Below are positions 9,207 to 19,959 of a DNA stretch of 64,000 nucleotides, piece after piece. The notes under the pieces are model-generated. The model was not told the DNA's origin and made no database searches. It worked only from the letters and a program-made list of their open reading frames with translations. A program made the translations under genes and the position numbers. The stretch's first letter is position 1. Every line of letters begins with the position of its first letter. The stretch spans positions 496,001 to 560,000 of the forward strand of contig MU839085.1 in assembly GCA_030685235.1 (NCBI GenBank), given 5' to 3'. The stretch is from Copromyces sp. CBS 386.78. Its lineage: Eukaryota; Ascomycota; Sordariomycetes; Sordariales; Sordariaceae.

Positions 9207-11774
9207 GATGGGCCAACTCTATCGATGCTATTCCCGACCTTGTTGTCACAATTGACCTAGGTAAACTGAGAACCGATGGGGATGGATATATGTCAAGGGG
9301 GAGGGGATCCGGCCAAGTTCAGGTCCGTCCGTTGAGGAACCGGGAAGAACAAGGGACGGGAGAGGCGCGTGACAGAAGGGAGACGAGATTCTAGACCGAG
9401 GAAGTGACGACGACCATGGGAACGCGGGAAGAGGTTGGAACTTATAATCATCGGCCGAGAAGCTCACATGGGGAAGGCACGAAACCCGGGTTCCAATCCA
9501 TGTAGCCATGTACCGACCTGGGCCGCCGCTGGGGGTTATAAGACGAACTCCATTTGTCCATATCGTCGCATTGGAAGATGGGGGGGTGATCAAGTGGGTG
9601 GATAGCTGAATGAGGCGGCTCTCTTTTCCTGTGTTGCACTGGTTACACTGCACCGAATTCGACAGATGAAAAAAGAGAGGAACCAACTCGGTGAGCGAAT
9701 GGGAGACACGAGTGCGGCGGGTGGCTGAATCTCCAATTCCTTGCGAGGAGAACGTTGCATCGTCCCAAGTCCTGTGCGGGGGAGACAAACAAGGGACCAA
9801 GGTGAGGAGGAAGGTTCTCTCATAGCCAACCCCAACCCTGACCTCCAAATCATGGGCAAGCAGCCAGAAAGGGAAGAGATGGACAGAGTGCAATTCCAGA
9901 ACACCAACCGTGAGCACGCGAGGGATTGGCACTGCTCAACGCTGAATGGTCAGAAAGGACCGAGAGCTGGAATGGCATCATGCATAACGGCGGCCCCACT
10001 AGCTTCTTTCAGCGACCGAAGGCTTTGAAAGGGTGCAACCAAGGTAGTCAGCCAGTGTAACCTCAACCTGCCATCGTGTGTGACGGGTCTGTCTCGTTGT
10101 CTTATCGTGGCTCCGTGGGAATATCACCAAGATGTTGGCGGATAATCATGGAGATATCTTGATAACTTATTCTTGATATCAATCCGGCCTGACTGTGGAT
10201 TGTTGCGGTTATCTGTGGGTGGCGTAAGCAAGGAAGTACTAACATCGGGATTGAGGGATTGACAGAGGCCGCTAATGTTTTACACCAGGGGCACGACATG
10301 GACGGAAAAATGGGGCATTTGGGGAGTGCGGAGAAGGGATCAGCGACACCGAATCCTTTCTTCAGCTTGCGAATTCCACTTCTTCTCGGTGTTCCAAAAA
10401 GTCAATGGCTGAGCAACCCGAGACAAGACCGCGATTGAACAATGTCTTGCTGAGTTCGGTCACCACAAGCATGGTCTCGGTTGTGGCCAAGGCAGAGCTG
10501 GCAGCCATAAAAACCTGCACACCCCTGACCCTGAATGACATGCCACGACCGAGCACCAAACTCGGTTCCTCGCCCAACACCAACACCAACACCCCACAAC
10601 ATTACAAGAACCAGAACTGCCAACAACCAGATTTCAAGATAAGGCAGGAGAACAAGACTTGCCCAGCTCTTGTCGTCGTCTCGGCGTAATCTTGGCGGGG
10701 GTGTGGAGGTGCCAAGCCTGCTAGCGTAGGAGCAACATTGCAGAATGAGGAAGGTGCAAATATTGACCTTGGACACCCTGAGGCATCCACAGGCACCCTC
10801 GCCGCACCGATGGAAGCCGCTGTGAGATGGGGTGGATTGAAAGGATTTGGTAACGAGAATGCGACATGAAGTGTTGATCGACCTTCTTGTTGAGGTCTTG
10901 GCATCAGATTTGAGGAATCATCAACTTTTTCAATGTTAGAGCCGCATCTTTTGGGTGTCCTGTTGGAATGTTGGTGTTGGTCTCGACTTGTTGTTGGCGC
11001 TGGATTGAAAATCTGAAATGCGTTTTTTTTTGGGGGGGGGGGGGGGCCTTGAGAGACCAACCTAAGCTTTGCTTGCCCAATTACAGGCCTTGGCGCCGAC
11101 GGGACCCATTTTGGCTCGACTTCGACACCAGAGCCTATTTTGACGACATTGTCAAGCCGACAAGCCACTTGGACATTCGCTTGTGCGGTGAGATCCCGCT
11201 GGCGCTCAGCTCGCACGCCGCTTGAGGTCTGCCATTCCTTTGTGATGTTGAAGTTGAGTGGTCTTCGAGTCTTGATTGATCCAAGAAGAATGCGGGAGGC
11301 AGATGGTCGAAGATATCGCTGGGGCCAGACTTGGAACCGGTCAACGGAGGTGGAGAAGAGCAGGTTTGTAGTGGAAGGCTCTGGGGCCCAAAGATGTCGG
11401 TTGTGTAGTAATCAATCGGCGACGGGTGGAAGGCGCGAGGAGACCTTTGGAACCGACTGAGGCAAGAGAGAATCAGACAGGAAATGAAAGGGAGGGAAAT
11501 GGAAGTGGAAGGTACGCATGTTGATGCAGCGAGTGCCTGCTTCCACTCCTCTCTCTGCAGAAACTCGCAGTTGCCAGCTGACAGCATCCGTGGCATTTCA
11601 CCCTCATCAGTTCTTGCTTATTAACCAATTTTGGTGTATCTCGTTCGACGGAGAATGTGCGCCCTCTCCCTGGCACTTCAATCTTGTTCCTTCTGCTTGC
11701 TCTTCTTTTCCGTCTCTTGTCCTTGCCCGTCTGCCAACAACAACAAACCGAATCACCAAACCATCGAATCCACC
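9207..11774. other. Long intergenic region, no gene supported
   Basis: About 2.6 kb between divergently placed genes (permease on minus, small gene on plus). It contains several 60-230 codon frames on both strands, but none has a domain, consistent splice sites or biased composition. The part nearest 9207 is likely permease promoter and leader. A homopolymer tract at 11,023-11,046 is listed separately. Confidence 0.5.
11023..11046. repeat. T9-G15 homopolymer tract
   Basis: Nine T are followed directly by fifteen G, in an intergenic region. Such a tract is prone to length errors in both replication and sequencing. Confidence 0.9.
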
Positions 11775-12152
11775 ATGTACGTCCCGCCTGAGCGCCCCGA
11801 CTTCGTCCCGCAACAACTTTGGGACCAAGAGATGGGCCGAGCCACATCAGGCCTCCCGTCCCTCGACATCAAGATGGACATCCTGCTTTTCAGCCCATCT
11901 CCTGTTCGCCTCCCGCAAGACTGGCCGACCGAGATCGAGATCGACCAATATGTACGACACACCCCCAACGCCTCGTACAAAGCCCGTCTGGTAAACGGGC
12001 GAGCCGAGTTCCGTCCTGCTCAGGCCCTTCAACTTGCTTCACGTGGTAGGTTCCCCCGCAGACTATAAACGTTTGGTTCTGGCTGGAGGAAGCAGACAGC
12101 TAACTAGACGATCTTGGTTACAGGTGAATACCGTGGACGTCGAACCTATTAA
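11775..12152 (+). CDS. Small unknown protein, 99 residues, two exons
   Basis: Exon 1 (11775-12045) encodes MYVPPERPDFVPQQLWDQEM and onward to LASRG. A 78-nt intron (12046-12123; GTAGGT donor, CTAAC branch site near 12,101, ACAG acceptor) joins it to a short exon 2 (12124-12152) ending RGEYRGRRTY and a stop. Without the intron the frame reads into unlike sequence, so the splice signals are the main evidence. The protein has no membrane segment or signal peptide, is rich in Pro and charged residues, and has an Arg-rich C-terminus. I do not recognise the family. An in-frame Met lies further up at 11631, but the 48 codons between look like leader sequence. Confidence 0.6.
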
Positions 12153-13650
12153 TCCAAGAGTCGACGCTTCAAGGACCAGAGAGCAACCTCTGGAGAGAAG
12201 AGCATGAAGAGCGGCAGATTCAGTACATTCCTCGTCCGGCGTGATACAAATCTCCCGGCCACGTTCTTGTGCCGCATACAACCCCCTTTGCACCGGCTGG
12301 GGGACGATACTCCATGCCGCCATCAAAGGTCATGTTGCTGTTTTGTCGTCTCATTCTCCTTCCTTCCTTCCCTGTCTCTTGGCACCTCTCCTCTTTTGCC
12401 GTCGCTTTCTCGGAAACCTGGATCGACTCTGTGGACTCCAAAAACCGGATCGAGCGCGACGAGCCCACACACTCGGTCTGTTCTTAGTTGGCCCGGTTTC
12501 CGTCGCTCTTCCCTTCGCTTAACTTCTGATGATTCGCAAATTGGCTTCCAGTTCAAAGTCCTGTTTCGGATATCCAGACTATATGGTAGGGCTTTAGAAC
12601 TTGCCCTGTCACAGACCAAAGGATGAGATTTGGACGACAGCGCCATGTACATAGAGGGGCAACCGAGTTCGGCAGTGTTGGTCAGCTTCACTGACGAAGA
12701 GCGGCAAGAGAAACAATATTATGCAATTACACCCAACTTCCTGCATTTCGAGTTGATACACCTTCGTACAGAAAGCCGAGAACGGGCTAACATCTTTCCG
12801 TTCGTCACGCTCTAGACACTTGTGCCATCCGAGTTGCAGAGAGGCTTTCCAGACTTGCGACAAAATAGTGGCACCGATATCGGTCTTCACACCTTTGTCT
12901 CACTCGTCAAGGTCGGCATATCAAAGGTCGGGGTAAGTGAGCGCCTTCGACGTCATGATACTCCTAGCTGATGCTTACCACTTTATTGCAAATGAAGTGT
13001 TATTAAGGAACATCAACGCTGACCCAACGGCTTGGTCTTGTAGATGAAGACATGCAGGAGCAATCATACCAGTGAGCTAGATCGGCGGTCCCTACGCTTG
13101 AAGTGTTTGTTCGGCTGCAAAGCAAAGTTCGGGGTGAGGTACCAGCACCGGCCTATCTGAAAACCGACTCTCTCTCACCTTGGTTCTCAAGACCGTCGCC
13201 CAACAGCTGAAAACGCCACGGGTAGAACAACCGCGCCATCCGACAGCGCAGGTACACATACACTCTGGCAGGCACCAAGGCTCACTGTCGACCAATCCAA
13301 TCCAGAGCCAATCTTTAAGGACTGGTTAAATCGGGCACGGCCTCCGATTCACGCTGGTTAGGGTTACATTGGGCTGCTTAGAGACTCATCCGGAGCCCTC
13401 CCTTCCAGCAACTTCAACTCATCACATCAGGTGTTGACGACGATATGAGCAACGATATTGACATCAATACAAGCTTAGCTTCAAGAACCTTGGACAGTCG
13501 GTGCCGAGGACAGGCGTCGTATGCTTCTAGATATCCCACGCTAGACTGCCGGCAAGGAGACCGCGCAACTTCAACACAGTCAACGTGAGTTTAGACTTCA
13601 AACGTTTTGCCTGGGAAACTGTCTGCTAACAATCATGGCTCTCTGCCTAG
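12153..13650. other. Intergenic, no gene seen
   Basis: No coding signal can be supported here. The last part, up to 13,650, would hold the first exon(s) of the laccase relic, but in the expected frame it meets a TAG near 13,530 and shows no signal peptide. Confidence 0.45.
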
Positions 13651-14425
13651 GTTACTCTCCGCATCACAAACATGACTAACTGGGTTGGCCCAGATGGGGT
13701 GGTCAAGCCTGCTATGCTCATCAACAGTGAGTCTGAACCGTGTTGGGATGTTGGCCAGACAGGCGCAGACTAACAAGCTCTCTGCAGACACATTCCCTGG
13801 ACCAACAATCACAGCCGGTGAGTAATGAGTCAATGGCGATGACCCATGGGGAAGAAGACACTGACGAGTTTGGAAAGATTGGGGTGACTACGTCCAAGTG
13901 AACGTGTATAGAGATCTGCAGCACAACGGGTTAGTTTGCCCACTTGACCCAGTTGCAGGAACTTGTCTGACAATCACCCAGAACATCCATCCATTGGCAC
14001 GGCATCCGGCAGTTCGGCGAGAGCAACCAGGACGGAGCAAATGGAGTCATAGACTGCCCAATTCCACCAGGCTCCATAAAGAGCTACACCTTCCATGTCA
14101 CACAATATGGCACTTCCTCGTAAGCCAAAGTCCTTGCTTCAAATACCTACCTTAACGACCAGCCCGCTGACCTTCCAACGGGTACCATAGCCTCTACTCC
14201 AACCAGTACGGTAACGGAGTGGTAGGAGCGCTCATCGTCAATGGCCCTGCTTCAGCCAACTACGACATTGACCTTGGCCCGTACATGATCCAGGGCTACT
14301 ACCGCCAAACCGCGGATCGTCTTCATTATGTTGCTGAGATTGTTCAGAACGGCCCTCCACCTGACAGCAGCACCCTAACCTTCCGCGGGAAGAGCATCAA
14401 CCCAACTGGATCTGGCGGTTCGTAG
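13651..14425 (+). pseudogene. Truncated laccase-type multicopper oxidase relic
   Basis: Recognisable exons, in order: 13651-13726 (TNWVGPDGVVKPAMLIN), 13788-13817 (TFPGPTITA), 13878-13929 (DWGDYVQVNVYRDLQHNG), 13982-14119 (TSIHWHGIRQFG, QDGANGVIDCPIPPGS) and a last part to 14425 (YSNQYGNGVVGALIVNGPAS). This is the first cupredoxin domain of a fungal laccase, with the HWH copper ligands kept. It is broken in several ways. The normal W-Y-H-S-H ligand block reads YHSL, and with the only usable AG acceptor (14187-14190) even the Tyr-His is spliced out. The last exon stops after the start of domain 2, so about two-thirds of a laccase, including the C-terminal ligands, is missing. I found no signal-peptide exon upstream. 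Confidence 0.8.
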
Positions 14426-15232
14426 TATTCACCTCTCACTCTTATGAGACAGAGGATAATCCAAGTCCTCTTGTTGCTGTACCCCTCTATATACGTGTCC
14501 CTTGCGTGCCTTGATATCGATAAGGGCCTTCTCGCAGAACCGGAACCTGAACCAGCTGTACGTGGGGGCTGTCAACGGCACTTGGCACTTGCTTCCAGCC
14601 GTCTGACCTGGGTTGAATGTGGTCGGTGTGGGTCCAGAGGTTCGCCCGTTGGCTTTCCCTCTCCTTGCTCCCTCTTTCTGCCCTGTCACGTGCCTTGCTG
14701 CCTTCACTTGGGTACCTTACCTAGGTAGTTTATCCCTCCAGCCTTCCAGATTCCTGCTTCTCCCTTGGTCTCTCGTTGTAGGCAAGCTAGCAGTATCACA
14801 GCGCAGCGCTTCGTCTGTCTTCGACTTCCAGTATCCGGCTCCTCCCATTTCCTTCCTTCGTGGGCAACGTAGCATCACAGCGCAGTGCTCCGTCCATCTT
14901 CACCTTCCAGCTTTCTCCTCCTCTCTTATCCTCTCTTCGTGGGAAAGCTATCATCACAACACAGGCACACCGCCCTTCGTCCATCGTCGCCTTTCTAGGA
15001 CGCCTCTCTCCTCGTCGCACTTTCTACAGATTCTCACCCAAGTGTGAGCGACCACATCAAGCACCTCTACTCCGTTGCCTTCAGTTTACTCTCACGCGGC
15101 AGGGTCAACTCATCAACTTCACCCCGCCTCCCCAACTAAAGACGCGATTTCATCGTCGCACTTTCTCCAGCTTCTCACCAAAGTGTAGACAAGGCGAGTG
15201 GTTCCTCACCTGCTATTCAGGTTGCTTCCATC
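14426..15232. promoter_or_regulatory. Upstream region of F-box-like gene with imperfect tandem repeats
   Basis: Pyrimidine-rich sequence between the laccase relic and the F-box-like gene. It contains an approximately 80-bp repeat (listed separately). It also has two copies of a further motif, TCGTCGCACTTTCT followed by a TCTCACC-AAGTGT segment, near 15,014-15,050 and 15,150-15,187. No gene is seen. Confidence 0.5.
14789..15000. repeat. About 80-bp imperfect tandem repeat, at least 2.6 copies
   Basis: The block beginning AGCA(GT)ATCACAGCGCAG recurs at about 14,789, 14,871 and 14,951 with decreasing likeness. Each copy runs through a TCTTC(G/A)(A/C)CTTCCAG stretch to a CTTCGTGGG end. It lies in the putative leader or promoter of the next gene. 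Confidence 0.7.
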
Positions 15233-17122
15233 ATGGATCGCCTACCCCAAGAGATCCTCGACCCGATCGTCGATGAATTTGCGCGGGATCTCGCACTCAG
15301 ACTAAGCGATAGCCAACTAAGCCACCAGCAATATGGACCAAGACTGCTAAGGTTCAGATCTTGCCCAAGCAAGCTGGCTGCGTACAGCACCATTTCCAGA
15401 GGTTGGCAGCGTGCTATCGAGCGGCGCCTCTTTCAGACAGTTGCCGCCTACGGCGCCTTCCAGTTGCCCTGCTTCCAACACATTCTTGGAGGAGAACGTA
15501 ACCAACATCGTCGTGGCTCGGTCAAGAGTTTCACGTACACAACCTATCTCTCATCTCCAGCCCTTCAGAACATGACGGACTTCGTGCGCGAAAGCCAGTG
15601 GAGACTCTTAACTGAGTTCTATCACCTGCTCACTGTTATTAACGACATTTGGGTAAGCAGTCCGCAACCCCTCTGTTCCCACCTCCCATCTCCTGCCTAT
15701 CTTTGGCTGTGTTCAATTTTTTTGGTTGCCGGCCAGTGGAAGATATGCGGTTTGACTGACAATTGAACAACAGCCCGTCAGTCCTAGAATGGCCAGGACA
15801 CAGCCCTTGAACCTCACCATCAGTATCGTCAGGATCGGATATTGGGACCCCGAGCAGTGCGACGAGAGCATCCTGACACTTCCCCACGAATTTGCAACGA
15901 GCTTTCCCATCACTCCAGCAGTCACTTCCCTCAAGATCGTTTTCGACAAGGCAGTCGACAGGGACCAGCACAAACGGGAGAAGCAAGAAGGCAGAGGCAA
16001 CCAGGTACCACCTGCCGCATGGATCTTGCAACCGTTGATGGCGAAGCTTCCGTCGGTTGACAAGCTCTCGTATGAGATGTTCAACTTTATCGGTGAGGAT
16101 CAGTTTCGGGATAGATTGTTTACCGGTACGCACCTACCAGCCTTGTGTCCCTCGGGAGATTTTGAGCCCTTTTAGAGGTAATAATCATTTGCTAACTTGA
16201 CGAACTTTCAGAGACATTCCAGTCCCTTTCGGGCCCGCTGACGACCAACCTAACCGAGCTATACCTCCACGTCGGTCCCTTTGGCTTCCACACCTTCAAG
16301 TACACCGACGACGCCGCCCTGATGCCCCTGATTGCGAACCAGGGAATCCACAACAGCGGCGACGGCGCCTATATCCCCCGTTTCAACGCCGCCTTGAGAG
16401 AGCTCAGCCAACAGCTCACCATCCTCCACATCACCGGCCTCTTCCCGGTCCACCCGGACCTCTTCTACCCCAAGGGCCAGGGCCTGGGCCTCGCGGCCAA
16501 CAAACCTCAAGGCAACAAAGTCGGCAGCCAGGCAAAGCCACCTGCACCATTCTGGCCACGCCTCCGCAAAGTCAAGATCGTGTCGACAGTCCACACCAGT
16601 AGCAACTACTTCCTACTACCCTCAGGTGGACTGCTGCACGACCCATCAATGTTATATGGCGAAGTTGATGCCGGCGGCCGGCATCTCTTCCGAGACCCCT
16701 CGGAGCTCAGCTCCCTGGTCGTCAGCCTGACGCGGGGGATGCTTCGCATGCCAAGGCTGGAGAGCGTGGAGATCACGTTCCGGCTGGAGTACAGCCCGTA
16801 CGAAGGTCAAGCAGCTCCAGAGTGGGAAAGTCCCCTTGTTCGGGTGAAGAAGCAGGTGACGTACCATCGGGAGTGGTTCGCGATGGAGAAGGCGGTGTTG
16901 GAGCAGTATGGGCTCGATATTGAGGAGGTGGGCGAGGGACATGGAGGCGAGGGAGGAGTAGGTGTTAATGTTATGAGCTTGACTCGGTTTTTGCTGAATG
17001 ATGATCGGAGGTATAAGAGGAGGGGGTTTAGAGAGGCGATTTCGGAGGAGGTGGAGAGGAATTTGAGAGAGTTGAGTCGGAGACTTATAGGCTTGTCGAT
17101 GTTTCCGGGGTCGGGTTTGTGA
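15233..17122 (+). CDS. F-box-like protein, three exons
   Basis: Exons 15233-15652, 15774-16125 and 16212-17122 (introns of 121 and 86 nt, GT-AG) give 560 residues. The start MDRLPQEILDPIVDEF is the typical opening helix of an F-box (L-P-x-E-I-L-x-x-I), followed by a stretch where a second F-box helix would be (YSTISRGWQRAIERRLFQTV), so residues about 1-65 could bind Skp1 in an SCF ubiquitin ligase. The rest is alpha/beta and Leu-rich without a named repeat that I can identify; it would serve as substrate-recognition part. The C-terminus (about 460-560) is charged, with a Gly-rich turn. A paralogue with the same start and the same first intron position lies 1.2 kb downstream, on the same strand. 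Confidence 0.78.
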
Positions 17123-18282
17123 GTAGGTGGTGCTGTGGTTGAGGTCTTTATTGTTTGTTGGGAGTATTGTAGTTATATTGCCTTTACTATTAAGATATTA
17201 CTATTGTTTCTAAGCTTGCTAGCTCTACTAAGGTACATGCTAGGATGGTGAGGCTAGGGGAGTGAGGCTGGGTGGGTGCCCTGGGAGATAGGATAGCGAG
17301 ACACAGCCACAGAAGAGGAGTTTGCAAAGCAAACGAGTGGTGAAGGTTTGTAACTAGAATTAGAGACGAAGGAAGGCGGAGAGCTTAAAAGCTAGGGCCA
17401 CAGCCGTGTGACGCCTCGCGCTCTCGGAGGAAAAGCAGAACGTAGGACTTCTCGCCCCACTATCTTTACTTGCCTCTAAAGGTATTGCTTTTGATCTCCC
17501 TTACTTTATAATTAATATACTTTAATAAATATTATCCAATTTTATTTCTGTTTCTTTACTTATTCTATCCAATCTCTGCTTTCCCAAAAGCTCATATCTT
17601 CTCCCCAAAAGGCTTTACTGAGCTCCTAGAAGCTCATATCTATGCCCCAAAAGGGCATTCTAAACCCCCAAAATGCCTTCTAGTTTTTTTTATATCTACT
17701 TTTGCAGGAATAATAAGAAGGTGAGTTTGAAAAATAGGTGGGATTTGGTTTAGAAGTAGCTTAAACACCTAAAATGGCCTTTGAATACTTGATACTTATT
17801 GTAAGCTTTTTCCTTTTTTAAAACATTTATTCCTTACAACTATAAATTTAGTAGTAGCTACGAATTATAAAGGCTTGTGGTACTAAGTTATATAAGGCTG
17901 AGTATAAAGCCACAATACTAAGTGCACTAAGGCAAGTAGTAGGGTGCAAGAGGTTCTGCCTCGAGTTTAGTGGCGGCATTATGTGGCGTGTGATCTTGAG
18001 TCCCATTCACTCTGTTTGCACATAAGTCGGTAGGCTCCATCTACTACCAACGAGGCACAGGGTCACGGTGAGCCAGGCTGCCCCACCTCACCGTCACCGT
18101 TCTCCTCGCCCAGGAACCATCCCTCATTCCTCCTTCACTTTTTAGGGCTCCTACTTCCTCCATCCACCACTCCAGTTACAACCTTCTTGTCCACAAAAGG
18201 CAACCACAACCAACAAGCAGTCCTCCAGCACTTCCGACATCGCCACATACTAGCGCCTTTCAAACCTCCCACTCATCCCAAG
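17123..18282. other. AT-rich spacer with diverged inverted repeats
   Basis: The spacer separates the two F-box-like paralogues. Its core (about 17,480-17,930) is AT-rich and flanked by weakly similar inverted segments: GCAGAAC, then a CTTCTCGCCCC-like stretch ending ACTTGCCT, at about 17,429-17,477, and its reverse at about 17,928-17,970. Two copies of an AAGCTCATATCT motif followed by CCCCAAAAG occur at about 17,589 and 17,629. It could be an old, decayed mobile element; no coding sequence is seen. The last 300 bases are GC-normal and probably promoter for the second paralogue. Confidence 0.4.
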
Positions 18283-19174
18283 ATGGACAAACTCCCGCAA
18301 GAAGTAGTTGACGCCATCGCAGCTCACCTGTTCCCCTCGCTGGTGGACCAAGCCGGGAGGGTTTGGTTCTCCTCCGATACCGACAGCCTGAGAGGGCGGC
18401 CCGATTCCATGTCGCTCAGCGCAGCACCCTATGCCACCATCTCAGCGCCGTGGCAACGCGCGGTTGAGTCCTTGACCTTCCACTCGCTGACGCTCTCCAC
18501 GCGGGAAGACGTCCCCTACGCCGAGGAGTGTCTAAGGCGGAACGAACACCGGCGGGCGCGCGTGCTGTACATCAAACTCGACATCAACATCGACTGGTCA
18601 GAAGGCACAGAGCACTTGGACCGAGAGATAGCATTCAGAGCAGTGCTTAGTCGTCACATGTCGTACACCTGGAGAGACCACCATATTGCATCCAAGTTCT
18701 GCAGGCTGATCGAGTTCATCAACTGCATTTGGGTAAGTTAGTTCAGTCCACGTATGGCGCCTGTCCCTCGATACCAGACCTTCCACAGTCGGGCACCTCA
18801 GGCATCAACCCTTTAGTGTAATAAGTCCCTTTGACTGACATACGTCTAACTTGCAGCCACCCACCACTGACTCCTCAATCCCTGCCCGTCGCCTCTGTCT
18901 CCTCGTCAAAGTCCCCGGCAGGAGTCAATGTGTCGTCTTGGAAGCATTTGGGGAACCGGGCGGTGGTCCTACATGTACGGAAACACCAGCCAACATAAAG
19001 AAGCTGCCCGTGTGCCCGGCAGTGACCTCCCTCGATATTATGTACGAGTCAACCCGAGACCAGAACACCATGGGGCTATGGAGACCGGGGTTCTCCAGTG
19101 TCGAATGTTCAGCCAGAGTTTGGCCCAAGTGGCTCGTGGAGATTGCTCCCAAATTCCCTTCCCTCTATAGGTAA
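18283..19174 (+). CDS. Shortened F-box-like paralogue, two exons
   Basis: Exons 18283-18732 and 18857-19174 (124-nt intron) give 255 residues, against 560 in the neighbour. The start MDKLPQEVVDAIAAHLF matches the neighbour's MDRLPQEILDPIVDEF. Both first exons end in an IN-(D/C)-IW block and the intron follows that Trp in both. Exon 2 keeps a CPAVTSLDI stretch that parallels TPAVTSLKI in the longer gene, then stops at KFPSLYR, where the neighbour reads KLPSVDKLSYEMF. All of the C-terminal half is missing, so this is either a truncated paralogue still expressed or a decaying copy. An alternative donor (GGTAAGG at 19,170) could extend it, but the downstream sequence shows no homologous exon. Confidence 0.62.
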
Positions 19175-19959
19175 GGAAGATTGATTTTGGGTTCGTCAGG
19201 GCGTGAGGACTCCAAGTCATGGAAGGGATCAGTGATGAAGTGGGAGATTTTAAAGGCAGTGATGGACTGAAAGCGTTTCCAAGGACAATGAGAGAGAGTG
19301 TGGTCTTGGTACCTTAGGAAGATGGAAGGCGGGGGAGGACGCGTATTTGAACTTGGACGAAATTATTATAAGGTTAACATGATGAATCACCTCAACTGGC
19401 AAGAAGCTGTCTGTTGATTCACTCCTTGTTACGTGCAGCTGCAGTTACCTTTAAATATGTCGTACCTACCTTACCTTACACTGCAGATCTATGATTTCTG
19501 AGCCGTACGATGGATGGTACCTGCAGACTGGAGTACAGCGGGCATTCACTCGACCATATCTGCTCCGCCACCCGTAGGATGCCGAGGGTTGGCTCTGATT
19601 TCCGCTAAACGTGCCTGGAAGAGTCCAGACTCCAAATTTCTTTGCCGGTACCTGTTCGAATTACTCAAATACCCAGGCAACCGCGGTGCTGGGAAGGGCT
19701 TGAGCCCTGGTCATTACCTTACGAAAGTCTGCAAGGCGCATTCAACAATGAAGGAATGAGATGCAGCTGCGTTCAAGTGAGAAAAGTTAGGTTTGCAGGT
19801 CCACTCTTAATTCCTCCATCATTCCTTCCATAAGTCCAATTATGTAATCTTCCTGCCATTAAATGGCTCGAGCCTCGGTGAGTAAGGTACCTCTAGGTGG
19901 TGTAACCGACTGATGACAGCGGAAGTGTGGTTGTTGCTGTGTTTAGTGATGCCTATTGC
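19175..19959. other. Intergenic, no gene seen
   Basis: This follows the shortened F-box-like gene. I looked for the missing C-terminal exons of that paralogue and found none. Scattered GGTACCT/AGGTAC motifs occur but no ordered repeat. Confidence 0.45.

Noticed and set aside
9246..9932. 228-codon minus-strand frame upstream of the permease
   Set aside because: No domain, no hydrophobic pattern, and it lies where the permease promoter and leader should be.
10602..11216. 204-codon minus-strand frame
   Set aside because: It is read through the T9-G15 tract as a Pro/Lys run, with no recognisable features.
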